Shown: positions 37,441 through 49,214, counted from the first letter of the stretch. The stretch is DNA of 64,000 nt from Halomonas ramblicola (GCF_030409215.1 NZ_JAUFPL010000028.1:124001-188000); one strand, 5' to 3'. A program made the numbers and translations. Notes: generated by a model from the sequence alone, not told the origin.

Positions 37441-37760
37441 GTCGCCCTGACCCCGGCGGCCATGGCCAGCTCATGGGCCTGGCCGCCCAGCACCAGTGAG
37501 GGGCGCCCCAGGGCATCATTGGCCACCTGGATCTCGGTCCAGCGCATGCCGTGACGCAGGCCGGTGCCCAACGCCTTGACGAAGGCCTCCTTGGCGGCGA
37601 AGCGCCTGGCCAGGTAGGCCGCCGGCGCCACCCGTGCGGGGAACCCCTCCCGCTCGGTCTCGCCCAGCAGGCGCCGGGGAAACCGCTCGCCGTGGCGTGC
37701 CAGGGCGAGCTCGAAGCGTGCCACCCGGGCGATGTCGGTGCCGATGCCCAGGATCATGAA

Positions 37761-38543
37761 TCAATGCTCATGGTCGTGATCGTGCTCCTCCAGGGCCGCC
37801 ACGAAACCGGCCTCCTGACCGGCGATGGCCAGCCGCTTCATCTCGGCCACGGCCTCCTTGAGTCCCACGAACAGCGCCCGGGCGATGATCGCATGGCCGA
37901 TGTTGAGCTCCTGGATCCCGGGGATGGCGGCGATGGCCTCGACGTTATGATAGTGCAGTCCATGACCGGCGTTGACCGTCAGGCCGAGCTCCAGGGCCAT
38001 CTCGGCGGCGGCGGAGAGCCTGGCATGCTCGCGGGTCGCCGCCTCGCCCGAGGCCTCCGCATAGGCGCCGGTATGCAGCTCGATCACCGGCGCCCCGGCC
38101 TGGTGGGCGGCCTGGACCTGCTCGGGGTCGGGGTCGATGAACAGCGACACCTCGCAGCCGGCGGCGGCCAGCCGGGTACAGGCCTCGGCCACGGCGTCGA
38201 AGCCGCCCACTACGTCCAGCCCCCCCTCGGTGGTCAGCTCCTCGCGCTTCTCGGGTACCAGGCAGACGTGGGCCGGGCGGAGCTCCTCGGCCAGGCGGAT
38301 CATCGCCTCGGTGACCGCCATCTCCAGGTTCATGCGGGTGTTGAGCACCTCGGCCAGCAGGCGCACGTCGCGCTCCTGGATATGCCGACGATCCTCGCGC
38401 AGGTGCACGGTGATGCCGTCGGCCCCGGCCTCCTCGGCCAGCAGGGCGGCCTGGACCGGATCCGGATAGCGGGTGCCACGGGCCTGGCGCAGGGTGGCGA
38501 TATGGTCGATGTTGACGCCGAGCAGGATACGCGGGGGATGCAT
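37761..38543 (-). CDS. pdxJ: Pyridoxine 5'-phosphate synthase PdxJ
   Basis: A 260-residue TIM-barrel enzyme that condenses deoxyxylulose phosphate with the PdxA product into pyridoxine phosphate. It has [30 protein letters not shown] with the catalytic residues, [17 protein letters not shown] and [10 protein letters not shown]. The last nine residues, EEHDHDHEH, are an unusual acidic and His-rich tail beyond the normal end. It is separated from recO by an 88-base gap with a repeat hairpin. Confidence 0.96.
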   Translation of the reverse strand: MHPPRILLGVNIDHIATLRQARGTRYPDPVQAALLAEEAGADGITVHLREDRRHIQERDVRLLAEVLNTRMNLEMAVTEAMIRLAEELRPAHVCLVPEKREELTTEGGLDVVGGFDAVAEACTRLAAAGCEVSLFIDPDPEQVQAAHQAGAPVIELHTGAYAEASGEAATREHARLSAAAEMALELGLTVNAGHGLHYHNVEAIAAIPGIQELNIGHAIIARALFVGLKEAVAEMKRLAIAGQEAGFVAALEEHDHDHEH

Positions 38544-38557
38544 GGGGCTCTCCTTGG

Positions 38558-38640
38558 GTAAGCCGTAAGCCGTAAGCTATAAGCTGTAAGCCGTAAGATA
38601 AGGTGGCATCTTACGGCTTACGGCTCACGGGTTACAGCTC
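38558..38640. repeat. Tandem GTAAGCCGTAAGCT-like repeats forming a hairpin
   Basis: GTAAGC/GTAAGCC units recur on the left and their reverse complement on the right. The core is a perfect 14-bp stem, GTAAGCCGTAAGAT (38586-38599) and ATCTTACGGCTTAC (38608-38621), with an 8-base loop. It fills the recO-pdxJ gap and reaches 9 bases into the end of recO. It is visibly less GC-rich than its surroundings and may attenuate pdxJ-acpS transcription or be a dispersed repeat. Confidence 0.75.
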
Positions 38641-39348
38641 CCGGACGGCGTCCGAGCGGGTCCGGCGCCGCTCGGCCAGCTCGCGCATCAGCTGCCGCGA
38701 GCGCAGCGGGCGGCTGCCCAGCAGCGGCGCCAGGGCGGCGCGCGCGATCGCCTTGGCGGGACCGGCCAGGCCGGGGGCATCCCAGTCGCCGGCGGCCAGC
38801 AGCCGCAGGGTACGACCGTCGAGCCCCGGCTCGCCGTGGCGGAAGGCCCGCGACACGGGGTCGAAGACGTAGCGCGCCTGGGGATCCAGTTCGCCGCCCT
38901 CGGCCTCGACGAAGCGCGGCATGGCGTCCAGCGCCTCGAGCAGGGCGAACTCCAGCCGGCGCAGGGACGCCGCCCGGTCTTCGGGGCGGGGCAAGGCCTC
39001 GAGCAGCGCCGTATAGAAGGCGAAGACCTCCGCCACCGGCAGCTCCACCGGCAGGGTGCGGGTCAGCAGCTCGTTGGCGTAGAGCCCGCAGAGCAGCCCC
39101 TCGCCGGCCAACAGCGCCGCAGCGCCCCGGCTCTCCATCAACCGCAGGCGCTTGAGCTCGCCTCCCCCCGTCCAGGTCAGGTGCAGCGGCGCAAAGGGCT
39201 GCAGCCGACCCCGGGAGCGCGAGCCGGGCCGCTGCACGCCCTGGGCCACGGCGCGTACCCGCCCGTACTGGAGCGTGAGCAGCTCCACCAGGGCGCTGGT
39301 CTCGCGATAGGGGCGCTTGTGCAGCAGGAAGGCGGGTTCGGGTGTCAT
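38632..39348 (-). CDS. recO: DNA repair protein RecO
   Basis: A 238-residue mediator that loads RecA on SSB-coated single strands with RecR. N-terminal OB fold: PAFLLHKRPYRETSALVELLTLQYGRVRAVAQGVQRPGS-type start (about 4-42). The helical domain includes GLYANELLTRTLP. The four zinc cysteines found in some RecO proteins are absent. The start overlaps the era stop (TGATG). The last 9 bases are part of the downstream repeat, so the C-terminus may have been shaped by it. Confidence 0.93.
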   Translation of the reverse strand: MTPEPAFLLHKRPYRETSALVELLTLQYGRVRAVAQGVQRPGSRSRGRLQPFAPLHLTWTGGGELKRLRLMESRGAAALLAGEGLLCGLYANELLTRTLPVELPVAEVFAFYTALLEALPRPEDRAASLRRLEFALLEALDAMPRFVEAEGGELDPQARYVFDPVSRAFRHGEPGLDGRTLRLLAAGDWDAPGLAGPAKAIARAALAPLLGSRPLRSRQLMRELAERRRTRSDAVREL

Positions 39349-40247
39349 CAATCCAGGTCGTAACCCAGGCTCTTGAGCGCGCGTTCGTCGTCGGACCAGC
39401 CGCGCTTGACCTTGACCCAGAGGTTGAGCATCACCTTGGCGTCCAGGGCGCGCTCCATGTCGAGGCGCGCCTCGCGGCCGATGCTCTTGATGCGCTCGCC
39501 GTTCTCGCCGATGAGGATCTTCTTCTGCCCCTGGCGCTCCACCAGGATCCGGGCGCTGATGTGCACCACCCGGCCCTCGTCGCGGAACTCCTCGATCTCC
39601 ACGGTCATCTGGTAGGGCAGCTCGTCGCCGAGCTGGCGCATCACCTTCTCGCGGACCAGCTCGGCGGCCAGGAAGCGCTGACTCCTGTCGGTGACCTGAT
39701 CCTCGGGGAAGTAGTGCACGCTCTCGGGCAGGTGCTTGGCCACCTCGGCCTCCAGCTCCGGCACGTTGGTGCCGTGCTTGGCGGAGATCGGCACGATGGC
39801 GGCGAACTCGCGGCGTGCCCCGACCGACTCCAGCCAGGGCAGCAGCGTCACCTTGTCCTGCAGGCGGTCGACCTTGTTGACCGCCAGGATCACCGGCGCC
39901 TCGACATGCTCGAGGCGCTGCAGGACGACCTGGTCCTCGTCGCTCCAGCGGGTGCGATCGATGATGAACACCACGCAGTCCACGTCGCGCAGGGCCTGGA
40001 CGGCGGCCTGGTTCATGAAGCGGTTGATCGCCTTGTTGCGATCCTTGGCCAGGATATGGATCCCGGGCGTATCCACGTAGATGGCCTGGGCGTCGCCCTC
40101 GGTCTTGATGCCCATCACCTGATGGCGGGTGGTCTGGGGACGCCGCGAGGTGATCGAGACCTTCTGGCCGAGGATGCGGTTCATCAGCGTGGACTTGCCG
40201 ACGTTGGGGCGGCCGACGATGGCCACGAAGCCGCAGGTCTGGGTCAT
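39348..40247 (-). CDS. era: GTPase Era
   Basis: A 299-residue ribosome-assembly GTPase that binds the 3' end of 16S rRNA. G1 is GRPNVGKS (12-19), G3 DTPGIH, G4 NKVD, G5 ISAKHGTN. The KH domain near the C-terminus contains [25 protein letters not shown] 40247 overlaps the rnc stop by 4 bases; the longer upstream frame lies inside rnc and is not used. Confidence 0.97.
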   Translation of the reverse strand: MTQTCGFVAIVGRPNVGKSTLMNRILGQKVSITSRRPQTTRHQVMGIKTEGDAQAIYVDTPGIHILAKDRNKAINRFMNQAAVQALRDVDCVVFIIDRTRWSDEDQVVLQRLEHVEAPVILAVNKVDRLQDKVTLLPWLESVGARREFAAIVPISAKHGTNVPELEAEVAKHLPESVHYFPEDQVTDRSQRFLAAELVREKVMRQLGDELPYQMTVEIEEFRDEGRVVHISARILVERQGQKKILIGENGERIKSIGREARLDMERALDAKVMLNLWVKVKRGWSDDERALKSLGYDLD

Positions 40248-40936
40248 GACCGCGCTCCCTTGGTGGGTTCGAGGTGCATGAGGGCCATCTCGGCGGCCTG
40301 CTGCTCGGCATGGCGACGGCTGGAGCCGACCCCGGTGGTGTGAGCCTCGAGCATCTCCACGTGGCATTCCACGGTGAAGGTCTGGGCATGGGCCTCGCCC
40401 TCCACGCTGACCACCTCGTAGCGCGGCAGTGGCGCCTGGCGCGACTGCAGGAACTCCTGCAGTCGGGTCTTGGGATCCTTCTGGGTATCCTGCAGGCTGA
40501 TGCCCTCCAGGCGGCCGGCGAACCAGGAGAGCACCCGCACGCGCACGCTCTCCATGCCGGCGTCCAGGTAGATGGCGCCGATCACCGCCTCCACGGCGTC
40601 GGCGAGGATGGAGTCGCGGCGGTGGCCGCCGCTCTTCATCTCGCCGGAGCCCAGCCGCAGGTGTTCACCGAAGCCCATCTCGCGGGCCAGCTCGGCCAGG
40701 GTCTGGCCCTTGACCAGGCGCGCCCGCAGCCGCGACAGCTGCCCCTCGCGGGCCTCGGGAAAGCGGCGGAACAGGGCCTCGGCGATGACGAAGTTGACGA
40801 TGGAGTCGCCGAGGAACTCCAGGCGCTCGTTGTTCTGGCCGCCGTAGCTGCGATGGGTCATGGCCAGCTCGAGCAGGGCGGGGTCGCCGAAGTCGTGACC
40901 GAGTCGTCGACTGAAGGCGTTGAGGGAATTGCTCAC
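40244..40936 (-). CDS. rnc: Ribonuclease III
   Basis: A 230-residue double-strand RNA endonuclease for rRNA and mRNA processing. The signature [19 protein letters not shown] has the acidic residues E40 and D44; the second acidic pair lies in [16 protein letters not shown]. The dsRNA-binding domain (about 155-225) ends in [15 protein letters not shown]. It sits directly after lepB with no DUF4845 gene between, unlike many relatives. Confidence 0.97.
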   Translation of the reverse strand: MSNSLNAFSRRLGHDFGDPALLELAMTHRSYGGQNNERLEFLGDSIVNFVIAEALFRRFPEAREGQLSRLRARLVKGQTLAELAREMGFGEHLRLGSGEMKSGGHRRDSILADAVEAVIGAIYLDAGMESVRVRVLSWFAGRLEGISLQDTQKDPKTRLQEFLQSRQAPLPRYEVVSVEGEAHAQTFTVECHVEMLEAHTTGVGSSRRHAEQQAAEMALMHLEPTKGARS

Positions 40937-40972
40937 GAATATCCTGTTGTCCGGTGTCGGGGCGAAGCGGGC

Positions 40973-41779
40973 TCAGTGGATGCGGCGAATGCTGGTGAAG
41001 CTCGGCAGGCCGCCGTCCCAGTGCATCCACACGGCGAAGGCGCGCCCCACGACATTCTCCTCCGGCACGAAGCCCCAGTAGCGACTGTCGTTGGAGTGGT
41101 CGCGGTTGTCACCCATGGTGAAGTAGTGGCCGTCCGGCACCACCAGCTCGCGCATCTGGGGCCCGGGGTCTCGGGGGTTATTGTAGATGCGGTGCTCCAC
41201 CTCGCCCAGCTGCTCGGCCAGCAGCAGCTCGCCGGGCGCCCCGGCGGGGCTCTCCTCCATCAGCGCCTTGGGCACCGGCTCGCCGTTGACGTAGAGCTGC
41301 TTGCCTGCGTAGCGGATGCGATCGCCGGGCAGGCCCACCACGCGCTTGATGAAGTTGACGGAGGGCTCGTCGGGGAAGCGGAAGACCATGACGTCGCCGC
41401 GCTCGGGCTCGCCCAGGTCGACGATCTCGGTATGGATCACCGGCAGGCGCAGGCCGTAGGCAAACTTGTTGACCAGGATGAAGTCGCCGATCTCCAGGGT
41501 CGGGCGCATCGAGCCGGAGGGAATCTGGAAGGGCTCCACCACGAAGCTGCGCAGCACCAGCACCACCAGCAGCACCGGGAAGAAGGAGCGCGCATAGTCC
41601 ACCGGCCAGGGCTCCTTGAGGAGCGCCTTTTCCCGGGCCTCCTTGCCGAGCCCCTCGGTGGTGCCGGCCTCGGCGGCCTGCAGGGCGCGCCGGCGCGCCG
41701 GGCGCAGCCAGACGAGGTTCAGCAGGGTGATCACGCCGGTGACGGCGACCGCCACCACCAGCAACAGAGAGAAGTCCAT
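40973..41779 (-). CDS. lepB: Signal peptidase I
   Basis: A 268-residue inner membrane protease that removes Sec signal peptides. Two membrane helices (about 3-24 and 63-80) precede the periplasmic catalytic domain. The Ser-Lys dyad is S90 (IPSGSMRP) and K145 (NFIKRVVGLPGDRI). The box GDNRDHSNDSRYWGFV is present. It follows lepA by 14 bases, as in most gammaproteobacteria. Confidence 0.97.
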   Translation of the reverse strand: MDFSLLLVVAVAVTGVITLLNLVWLRPARRRALQAAEAGTTEGLGKEAREKALLKEPWPVDYARSFFPVLLVVLVLRSFVVEPFQIPSGSMRPTLEIGDFILVNKFAYGLRLPVIHTEIVDLGEPERGDVMVFRFPDEPSVNFIKRVVGLPGDRIRYAGKQLYVNGEPVPKALMEESPAGAPGELLLAEQLGEVEHRIYNNPRDPGPQMRELVVPDGHYFTMGDNRDHSNDSRYWGFVPEENVVGRAFAVWMHWDGGLPSFTSIRRIH

Positions 41780-41793
41780 GGGGGGTTCCGTTC

Positions 41794-43611
<1,818 letters not shown>

Positions 43612-43689
43612 CGAGTGACTTCTGCCTGGTGGGTTCTGGCCGGGCCCGAGGGCGGGACGCCTGTGACGGAGAGGCCGGGATTGGGCGCC

Positions 43690-43695
43690 ATTGTA
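43690..43695 (-). promoter_or_regulatory. Candidate -10 element (TACAAT) upstream of lepA
   Basis: Minus-strand TACAAT stands 79 bases before the lepA start in a 160-base gap. No strong -35 is seen 17 bases above it. Confidence 0.35.
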
Positions 43696-43719
43696 CCGGG
43701 ATGCGCGACCCAGATACAG

Positions 43720-43748
43720 CGACCCGACGACCGGGGGCCGTCGGGTCG
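43720..43748 (-). terminator. Hairpin downstream of mucD
   Basis: Perfect 10-bp stem CGACCCGACG/CGTCGGGTCG (43720-43729 and 43739-43748) located 24 bases after the mucD stop. A clear T-run is missing, so it may need Rho or be a weak terminator. Confidence 0.5.
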
Positions 43749-43771
43749 TGGTCGCGGGGCCTGGGGAAGGC

Positions 43772-45202
43772 TCAGTCGCTGGCCAGGCGCATGGCCACGA
43801 ACAGCGAGCGCCCGTCGCGGTAGAGGCGCACCGGCACGGCGCGGTCGGTGGGCAGGTCGCCGGCCAGCGACATCAGTTGGGAGGGGCTGGACACCTCCTG
43901 GTGATCGATGCTGACCAGCACGTCGCCGGGGCGGATGCCGGCGGCCGCGGCGGCGCCGCCGGGGGCGACCTCGCGGACCCGCACGCCGCCGTCGATGCCG
44001 AGCCGCTCGCGCTCGGCGGGTTCGAGCTCGCTCACGGCGAGACCCAGGCGCGCCTGCTGGCCGTCATCCTGCTGGCGGCCGGTCGGACCACCGTTCTCGG
44101 CGTCGGGCCAGTCGCCCAGGGTCACCGCCAGCTGGCGGCGCTCGCCGTCGCGCATCAGCTCGAGTTCCACCTCGGTGCCCGGGGCGGTGCGCCCGATCAG
44201 CCGCGGCAGGGTGCTGGAGTCGTGGACCCGGGAACCGTCCACCTCGAGGATGACGTCACCGGCCTGCAGGCCACCCTCGGCGGCCGGCCCCTCCGGGTCG
44301 AGGTCGGCGATCAGGGCGCCACGGGGCTCGTCCATGCCGAAGGACTCCGCCAGGTCGCGGGACACCGGCTGGATCATCACCCCCAGCCAGCCACGGTGCA
44401 CCTGGCCATCCTCGCGGAGCTGGTCGGCCACGTCCATGGCGACGTTGATGGGAATGGCGAAGGACAGCCCCATGAAGCCGCCGCTGCGGGTGAAGATCTG
44501 GGAGTTGATGCCGACCACCTCGCCGTCCAGGTTGAACAGTGGCCCGCCGGAGTTGCCGGGGTTGATGGCCACGTCGGTCTGGATGAAGGGCACGTAGGCA
44601 TCGCGCGGCAGGGTGCGGTCGATGGCGCTGACGATGCCGGCGGTGACCGAGTGGTCGAAGCCGAACGGCGAACCGATGGCGGCTACCCACTCGCCCACCT
44701 GGAGGCGATCGGAGTCGCCGAGGCGCAGGGTCGGCAGGTCGCTCGCCTCGACCTTGAGCACCGCCACGTCGGTGCGCTGGTCGCTGCCCACCAGCTCGGC
44801 CTCGAGCTCGCGGCGGTCGTTGAGTCGCACCAGGATCTCGTCGGCGCCGTCCACCACGTGGGCGTTGGTCATGATGTAGCCGTCATCGCTGATGATGAAG
44901 CCGGAGCCCAGCGACTGGCGCTCCTGGGAACCGCCCGGCGACGGGGACCGGCCAGGCGGCATGGGGAAACGATCGCCGAAGAAGTGGCGGAAGATCTCGG
45001 GGATATCCTCTTCGCTGAAGCCCTGGAAGGGGTTGCCGCGGCTCTCCACCACCCGGCTGGTGGAGATGTTGACCACTCCGGGAGCGGCCTCCTCCACCAG
45101 TTCGGTGAAGTCGGGCAATTCGCGGGCCGCGGCCGTCTGCCAGGCCAGCAGGGCGGCGGCCAGCAGCATCCATAGGGAGAAGGGACGTAGCATTCGCTTC
45201 AT
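43772..45202 (-). CDS. mucD: Periplasmic serine endoprotease, DegP/MucD-like
   Basis: A 476-residue Do-type protease and chaperone. The signal peptide is residues 1-26. The catalytic triad is H115 (TNAHVV), D145 ([10 protein letters not shown]) and S218 (NPGNSGGPL). Two PDZ domains follow (about 260-350 and 375-465). It degrades misfolded envelope proteins and dampens AlgU activation. Located 78 bases after mucB on the same strand; AGGAG supports ATG 45202. Confidence 0.96.
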   Translation of the reverse strand: MKRMLRPFSLWMLLAAALLAWQTAAARELPDFTELVEEAAPGVVNISTSRVVESRGNPFQGFSEEDIPEIFRHFFGDRFPMPPGRSPSPGGSQERQSLGSGFIISDDGYIMTNAHVVDGADEILVRLNDRRELEAELVGSDQRTDVAVLKVEASDLPTLRLGDSDRLQVGEWVAAIGSPFGFDHSVTAGIVSAIDRTLPRDAYVPFIQTDVAINPGNSGGPLFNLDGEVVGINSQIFTRSGGFMGLSFAIPINVAMDVADQLREDGQVHRGWLGVMIQPVSRDLAESFGMDEPRGALIADLDPEGPAAEGGLQAGDVILEVDGSRVHDSSTLPRLIGRTAPGTEVELELMRDGERRQLAVTLGDWPDAENGGPTGRQQDDGQQARLGLAVSELEPAERERLGIDGGVRVREVAPGGAAAAAGIRPGDVLVSIDHQEVSSPSQLMSLAGDLPTDRAVPVRLYRDGRSLFVAMRLASD

Positions 45203-45280
45203 GGGAGACTCCTGCGATGGATCCAGTCAAAGCGGTGTACGACAGGCGATCACATGGTGTCGCCACGGGATGGAGACAAG

Positions 45281-46270
45281 TCACTCATCGGCCTGATCGC
45301 CCCGCCAGCGGAGGTTATCGGCGACGCGAAGCAGGACGCGCGGCGGCAGCTCCCCCATCACCACCACCTGGCGCGGCTCGCCGCCCAGGTCGCGATGCCG
45401 CACGGCGGCATTGGACACCCCCAGCCGGTGCAGGCCGGGAGCCAACAGGTCGGCCGCCTCGATCGGGGCGACGAACAGGCTGAGCGTGGAGAGGCCGTCG
45501 CTGTAGAGGCGATGGGCCACGGCGTCGCCATGCCGAGCGCTCTGGGTGTCCACGGGCTGGGCGATGAAGCCCCCGGGCAGCCAGCCCAGCTGCCAGGGCT
45601 CCCGGGGCGCCTCGCGAGCCTCGTCGATGATCACCTCCCCCGGGTGGAGCCGCGGGCGATCCAGGGCGGTGAGCTGGAAGGTTTCCAGGGCCCGGCCCGT
45701 CTCGTCGAGGAGCGTCTGCTTGAGGGTCAGGCCGGTGGCCACATCCAGCCACAGGCGATGGCCGAAGCGCAGGTTGTCGAGGGGGGCGATGTCCAGGCGG
45801 CGCACCCGGCGATTGGCGATGCGCTCCTCGTCGCCGAGGCGCAGGCGGTAGTGGTCACCGACGTGGGCCGCGATGCCGGCCGGCGACAATGGCGCCTCGC
45901 CGCCGTCCGACCAGCCCAGGCGCCCGATCCGCCCGCGCCGCTCGAAGGAGATGGGCGGCCCGTCCAGGAAGCGCGCCAGGCCCCGCTCGACGCCGTCGTG
46001 CACATCGTGGCTCAGCACCAGGGTGCGTACGCCGTCGTAGCCGATGCGCACCGCATGGGCATCATACCGATAGCAGTGGCCCGCCCAGAGACTGCGCTCG
46101 AACCAGGCGAGCGGGGTATCGGGAGCGGGAAGATCCTCGAGGGCACGACAGTCGAAGCGGCCGTCGACGACCGCCTCGTCGAGCGACTGGGCCTGGGCAA
46201 CGGTAGCGACCGAAACCAGCCCCAGGGCGAGAAAGAGGACACCGGCGACACGCTGGCGAGACGCGGGCAT
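45281..46270 (-). CDS. mucB: Sigma-E negative regulator MucB/RseB
   Basis: A periplasmic protein of 329 residues that binds MucA and senses envelope stress (lipoproteins, LPS). Signal peptide about 1-25. The LolA/LppX-like N-terminal domain (about 30-200) and the smaller C-terminal domain (about 220-320, with PWQLGWLPGGFIAQP) fit RseB. ATG 46270 is preferred over GTG 46276 because of a GGGGGG run at suitable distance. It follows mucA by 8-14 bases. Confidence 0.92.
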   Translation of the reverse strand: MPASRQRVAGVLFLALGLVSVATVAQAQSLDEAVVDGRFDCRALEDLPAPDTPLAWFERSLWAGHCYRYDAHAVRIGYDGVRTLVLSHDVHDGVERGLARFLDGPPISFERRGRIGRLGWSDGGEAPLSPAGIAAHVGDHYRLRLGDEERIANRRVRRLDIAPLDNLRFGHRLWLDVATGLTLKQTLLDETGRALETFQLTALDRPRLHPGEVIIDEAREAPREPWQLGWLPGGFIAQPVDTQSARHGDAVAHRLYSDGLSTLSLFVAPIEAADLLAPGLHRLGVSNAAVRHRDLGGEPRQVVVMGELPPRVLLRVADNLRWRGDQADE

Positions 46271-46284
46271 CGACACCCCCCGGC

Positions 46285-46998
46285 TCAGCGTTGACCGAGG
46301 CTGTCGGCGCCGGTGGCGCGCAGCAGGGGCATCCAGGCGTCACCGCTGCGGTAGGCGGCTCCCTCGGCGTGACGGTCGAGGTAGGACTGCAGCAGGCGGG
46401 CCTGTTCCTCGTCGGCCATCAGCGATTGGCGCTGACCGGGGGCCATGAACATCGGGTTCGACTCGGCACCGCCGCCCACGGTCATCAGCCCGGAACCGCT
46501 GGCCTGGGGCAGCTGGAAGAGCGGGAGATCCACCAGCGAGGGGCGCGAGGCATCGTTGCCGCCCTCCCCGCTACCGGCCAGACTCGCCGGCGCGGGTCGA
46601 GAGCTGCCATCGCCGGCGGCCAGGCTACCCTCGCCACTGCCGGGCAAGCCGCCGTTGTAGAACTGTACCCCGGTGATCACCATCAGTGACACCGCGGCCG
46701 CGATGCCGGCACTGCGCGCCATGGGCAGCGAGCGCCGGGTGGCGAATCGCGGCTCGGCGGCCGGCGGCTGGCCGGGGACCGGCTCATCCTGCAGGCGGTC
46801 GAGAATCCCGGCAGACAGGTCGGTGGAGACATCGACCCCAGGCTCGCGCCGCATCAGGCTACGCATCAGGTGGTAGCGTCGCCACGCCTCGGCGGCATCG
46901 GCTTCGTCACCCAGCGATTTCAGCACACGACGCAACTCGAGTTCATCCCCCTCGTCGTCCATCAGGACAGAGAGCGATTCCCGTGCGTTCTGACTCAT
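46285..46998 (-). CDS. mucA: Anti-sigma factor MucA/RseA
   Basis: A 237-residue single-pass membrane anti-sigma factor. The cytoplasmic part (about 1-95) starts with NARESLSVLMDDEGDELELRRVLKSL and binds the sigma factor. One membrane helix (about 97-115, AGIAAAVSLMVITGVQFY) leads to a periplasmic tail of 120 residues, the target of RseB and site-1 protease. Longer than E. coli RseA and similar to MucA. Confidence 0.93.
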   Translation of the reverse strand: MSQNARESLSVLMDDEGDELELRRVLKSLGDEADAAEAWRRYHLMRSLMRREPGVDVSTDLSAGILDRLQDEPVPGQPPAAEPRFATRRSLPMARSAGIAAAVSLMVITGVQFYNGGLPGSGEGSLAAGDGSSRPAPASLAGSGEGGNDASRPSLVDLPLFQLPQASGSGLMTVGGGAESNPMFMAPGQRQSLMADEEQARLLQSYLDRHAEGAAYRSGDAWMPLLRATGADSLGQR

Positions 46999-47187
46999 TC
47001 TTCAACCCCTCAGAGTGGCAAGGCCGGCGCCTTGCATCCGTTGCCAGTCCGATATCGGCATTCGCGGCGCAGGCCGGGAATGCCGACATCACGAAACGCC
47101 ATGGGCGGATCGAACACTGCTTGTGACGCCAAAGGCGCCTGACAGTTCAGCGAATCGTCAAGAAATCGGTAATTTTCCCCACCGGGG

Positions 47188-47793
47188 TCACTCCTCGAGC
47201 GTTTCGCGATTGCGGGCGGTGGTCACCAGCGGCTGGATGTGCTGGTCGACCGCTTCCCGGGCGCGGAAGATCCGCGAACGCACCGTGCCGACCGGGCAGT
47301 CCATGATGTTGGCGATGTCCTCGTAGGAGAGCCCTTCCAGTTCGCGCAGCGTGATCGCGGTGCGCAGGTCGTCGGGCAGGTTATCGATCGCCTCGAACAC
47401 CGCGGCTTCCAGCTGATCGCGGGCCATGGCCGCCTCGGGGGTTTCGGTGTCGGAGAGGCGACCGCTGTGATCGACGATCTCAGCGTCGACGATATCCAGG
47501 TCGCTGCCCGGCGGGCGCCGCCCCCTGGAGACCAGGTGGTTCTTGGCGGTGTTGATGGCGATACGATACATCCAGGTATAGAAGGCGCTCTCGGAGCGGA
47601 ACTTGCCCAGGGCGCGGTAGGCCTTGATGAAGGCCTCCTGGGCCACGTCCTGCACCTCGGCATGGTCGTGCACATAGCGGCCGATCAGCCCGATGATCTT
47701 GTGCTGGTACTTCTTCACCAGCAGATCGAAGGCGCGGGTATCGCCCTGCTGGGCGCGCTCGACGAGCTGCTGGTCGGTCTCCCTGGCGCTCAT
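47188..47793 (-). CDS. algU: Extracytoplasmic stress sigma factor AlgU/RpoE
   Basis: A 201-residue ECF sigma factor. Region 2 includes DLLVKKYQHKIIGLIGRYV and DVAQEAFIKAYRALGKFR; region 4 includes LPDDLRTAITLRELEGLSYEDIANIMDCPVGTVRSRIFRARE. It controls envelope-stress genes, held inactive by MucA encoded 189 bases downstream. No mucC follows mucB. ATG 47793 has GGGAGGG about 6 bases before it. Confidence 0.97.
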   Translation of the reverse strand: MSARETDQQLVERAQQGDTRAFDLLVKKYQHKIIGLIGRYVHDHAEVQDVAQEAFIKAYRALGKFRSESAFYTWMYRIAINTAKNHLVSRGRRPPGSDLDIVDAEIVDHSGRLSDTETPEAAMARDQLEAAVFEAIDNLPDDLRTAITLRELEGLSYEDIANIMDCPVGTVRSRIFRAREAVDQHIQPLVTTARNRETLEE

Positions 47794-48119
47794 TCACGCC
47801 CTCCCGGTCCGATGACCGCGACGCGGCAACGGATGGCACTGCGGGAGTGGCGATGAAAAAAACCGGACATGGCATGCAAGCATAGCGTCAACCTGGAGCC
47901 CTGGGGCAGCTGAGAATCTGGTGGCCGTAGCCGAAAGTCGCACAAGTGTTCCCGTTTCTCGTCCATCCATCAAGCCGGGTGCCGCCATCGCGGCGCCCGC
48001 GCTGGGACAGGGCGAGGCGTGAAGGGTTCCACACGATTGATTTTTGGCACCCTGGCGGGCGATAGTAGGGGGACTTTCCCTTTCTTAGTCAGCGCAGTCA
48101 CCACACCACAGGTAGCCGA
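47794..48119. other. 326-base divergent intergenic region between algU and aroG
   Basis: Holds the promoters of both divergent genes. On the plus side, TTGATT (48037-48042) and GATAGT (48061-48066), 18 bases apart, are a plausible sigma-70 promoter for the DAHP synthase. On the minus side I see GGGAACAC near 47950, similar to a sigma-E -35, but without a fitting -10. No ORF or RNA gene is recognisable. Confidence 0.5.
48037..48066 (+). promoter_or_regulatory. Sigma-70-like promoter for aroG
   Basis: TTGATT-N18-GATAGT, 54 bases before the start codon. The -35 is good and the -10 is moderate. No TrpR, TyrR or attenuator-like structure is obvious. Confidence 0.4.
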
Positions 48120-49199
48120 ATGTCAGAGCAGCAGGTCAACAACCTCAACGTCCTCGCCCAGGACGTCCTCATCACCCCCGAGGCCCTCAAGCAGGAGATC
48201 CCCCTGACCGAGACGGCCGAGCGCACCGTCATCGAGGGTCGCGAGACCATCCAGCGCATCCTCGACGGCCGCGACCCGCGCCTGCTGGTGGTGGTGGGCC
48301 CCTGCTCCATCCATGACGTGGATGCGGCCCTGGACTATGCGCGACGCCTGCGCCGACTGGCCGATGAGGTGAAGGATAGCCTCTACATCGTGATGCGCGT
48401 CTACTTCGAGAAGCCGCGTACCACCGTGGGCTGGAAGGGACTGATCAACGACCCGCATCTCAATGGCTCCTTCGAGATCGAGGAAGGCCTGCACATCGCC
48501 CGCAAGCTGCTGGTGGAACTCGCCGAACTGGGCCTGCCGCTGGCCACCGAGGCGCTGGACCCGATCTCCCCGCAGTACCTGCAGGACTGCATCAGTTGGT
48601 CGGCCATCGGCGCCCGCACCACCGAATCCCAGACCCACCGCGAGATGTCCTCGGGGCTCTCCTCCCCGGTGGGCTTCAAGAACGGCACCGACGGCAGCCT
48701 CGACGTGGCGGTCAACGCCCTGCAGTCGGTCTCGCATCCGCACAACTTCCTGGGCATCGACCAGGCCGGCCAGGTGGCGATCATCCGCACCCGCGGCAAC
48801 GCCTACGGCCATGTGGTGCTGCGCGGCGGCAACGGCAAGCCCAACTACGACAGCGTCAGTGTGGCACTCGCCGAGCAGGAACTGAAGAAGGCCGGCATCA
48901 AGCCCAACATCATGATCGACTGCTCCCACGCCAACTCCAACAAGGACCCGGCCCTGCAGCCGCTGGTGCTGGAGAACGTCACCAACCAGCTCCTCGAGGG
49001 CAACCGCTCCATCATCGGCCTGATGATCGAGTCCAACATCGGCTGGGGCAACCAGAAGATGCCGGAGGACATCAGCCAGCTGGAGTACGGCGTCTCCATC
49101 ACCGACGCCTGCATCGACTGGGACACCACCGACCGGGCGCTGAAGGAGATGAACGCCAAGCTCGCCGCGGTGCTGGCCAGGCGCATCCAGGCGGCCTGA
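48120..49199 (+). CDS. aroG: 3-deoxy-7-phosphoheptulonate (DAHP) synthase, class I
   Basis: A 359-residue enzyme joining PEP and erythrose 4-phosphate in the first step of aromatic amino-acid synthesis. It has VVVGPCSIHDVDAALDYA, PRTTVGWKGLINDPHLNGSF, GARTTESQTHREMSSGLS and MIDCSHANSNKD (metal His). The N-terminal segment (about 1-50) is the feedback-regulatory extension. Whether it is Phe-, Tyr- or Trp-sensitive cannot be read with certainty; I use aroG loosely. A strong terminator follows 16 bases after the stop. Confidence 0.95.
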   Translation: MSEQQVNNLNVLAQDVLITPEALKQEIPLTETAERTVIEGRETIQRILDGRDPRLLVVVGPCSIHDVDAALDYARRLRRLADEVKDSLYIVMRVYFEKPRTTVGWKGLINDPHLNGSFEIEEGLHIARKLLVELAELGLPLATEALDPISPQYLQDCISWSAIGARTTESQTHREMSSGLSSPVGFKNGTDGSLDVAVNALQSVSHPHNFLGIDQAGQVAIIRTRGNAYGHVVLRGGNGKPNYDSVSVALAEQELKKAGIKPNIMIDCSHANSNKDPALQPLVLENVTNQLLEGNRSIIGLMIESNIGWGNQKMPEDISQLEYGVSITDACIDWDTTDRALKEMNAKLAAVLARRIQAA

Positions 49200-49214
49200 C
49201 CCCTCTCTCCCGCG

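Noticed and set aside
47900-47960. Sigma-E-type autoregulatory promoter of algU (GGGAACAC on the minus strand)
   Set aside because: Only the -35-like half is present; I find no TCTGA/TCCAA-like -10 at 16-17 bases, so I do not call it.
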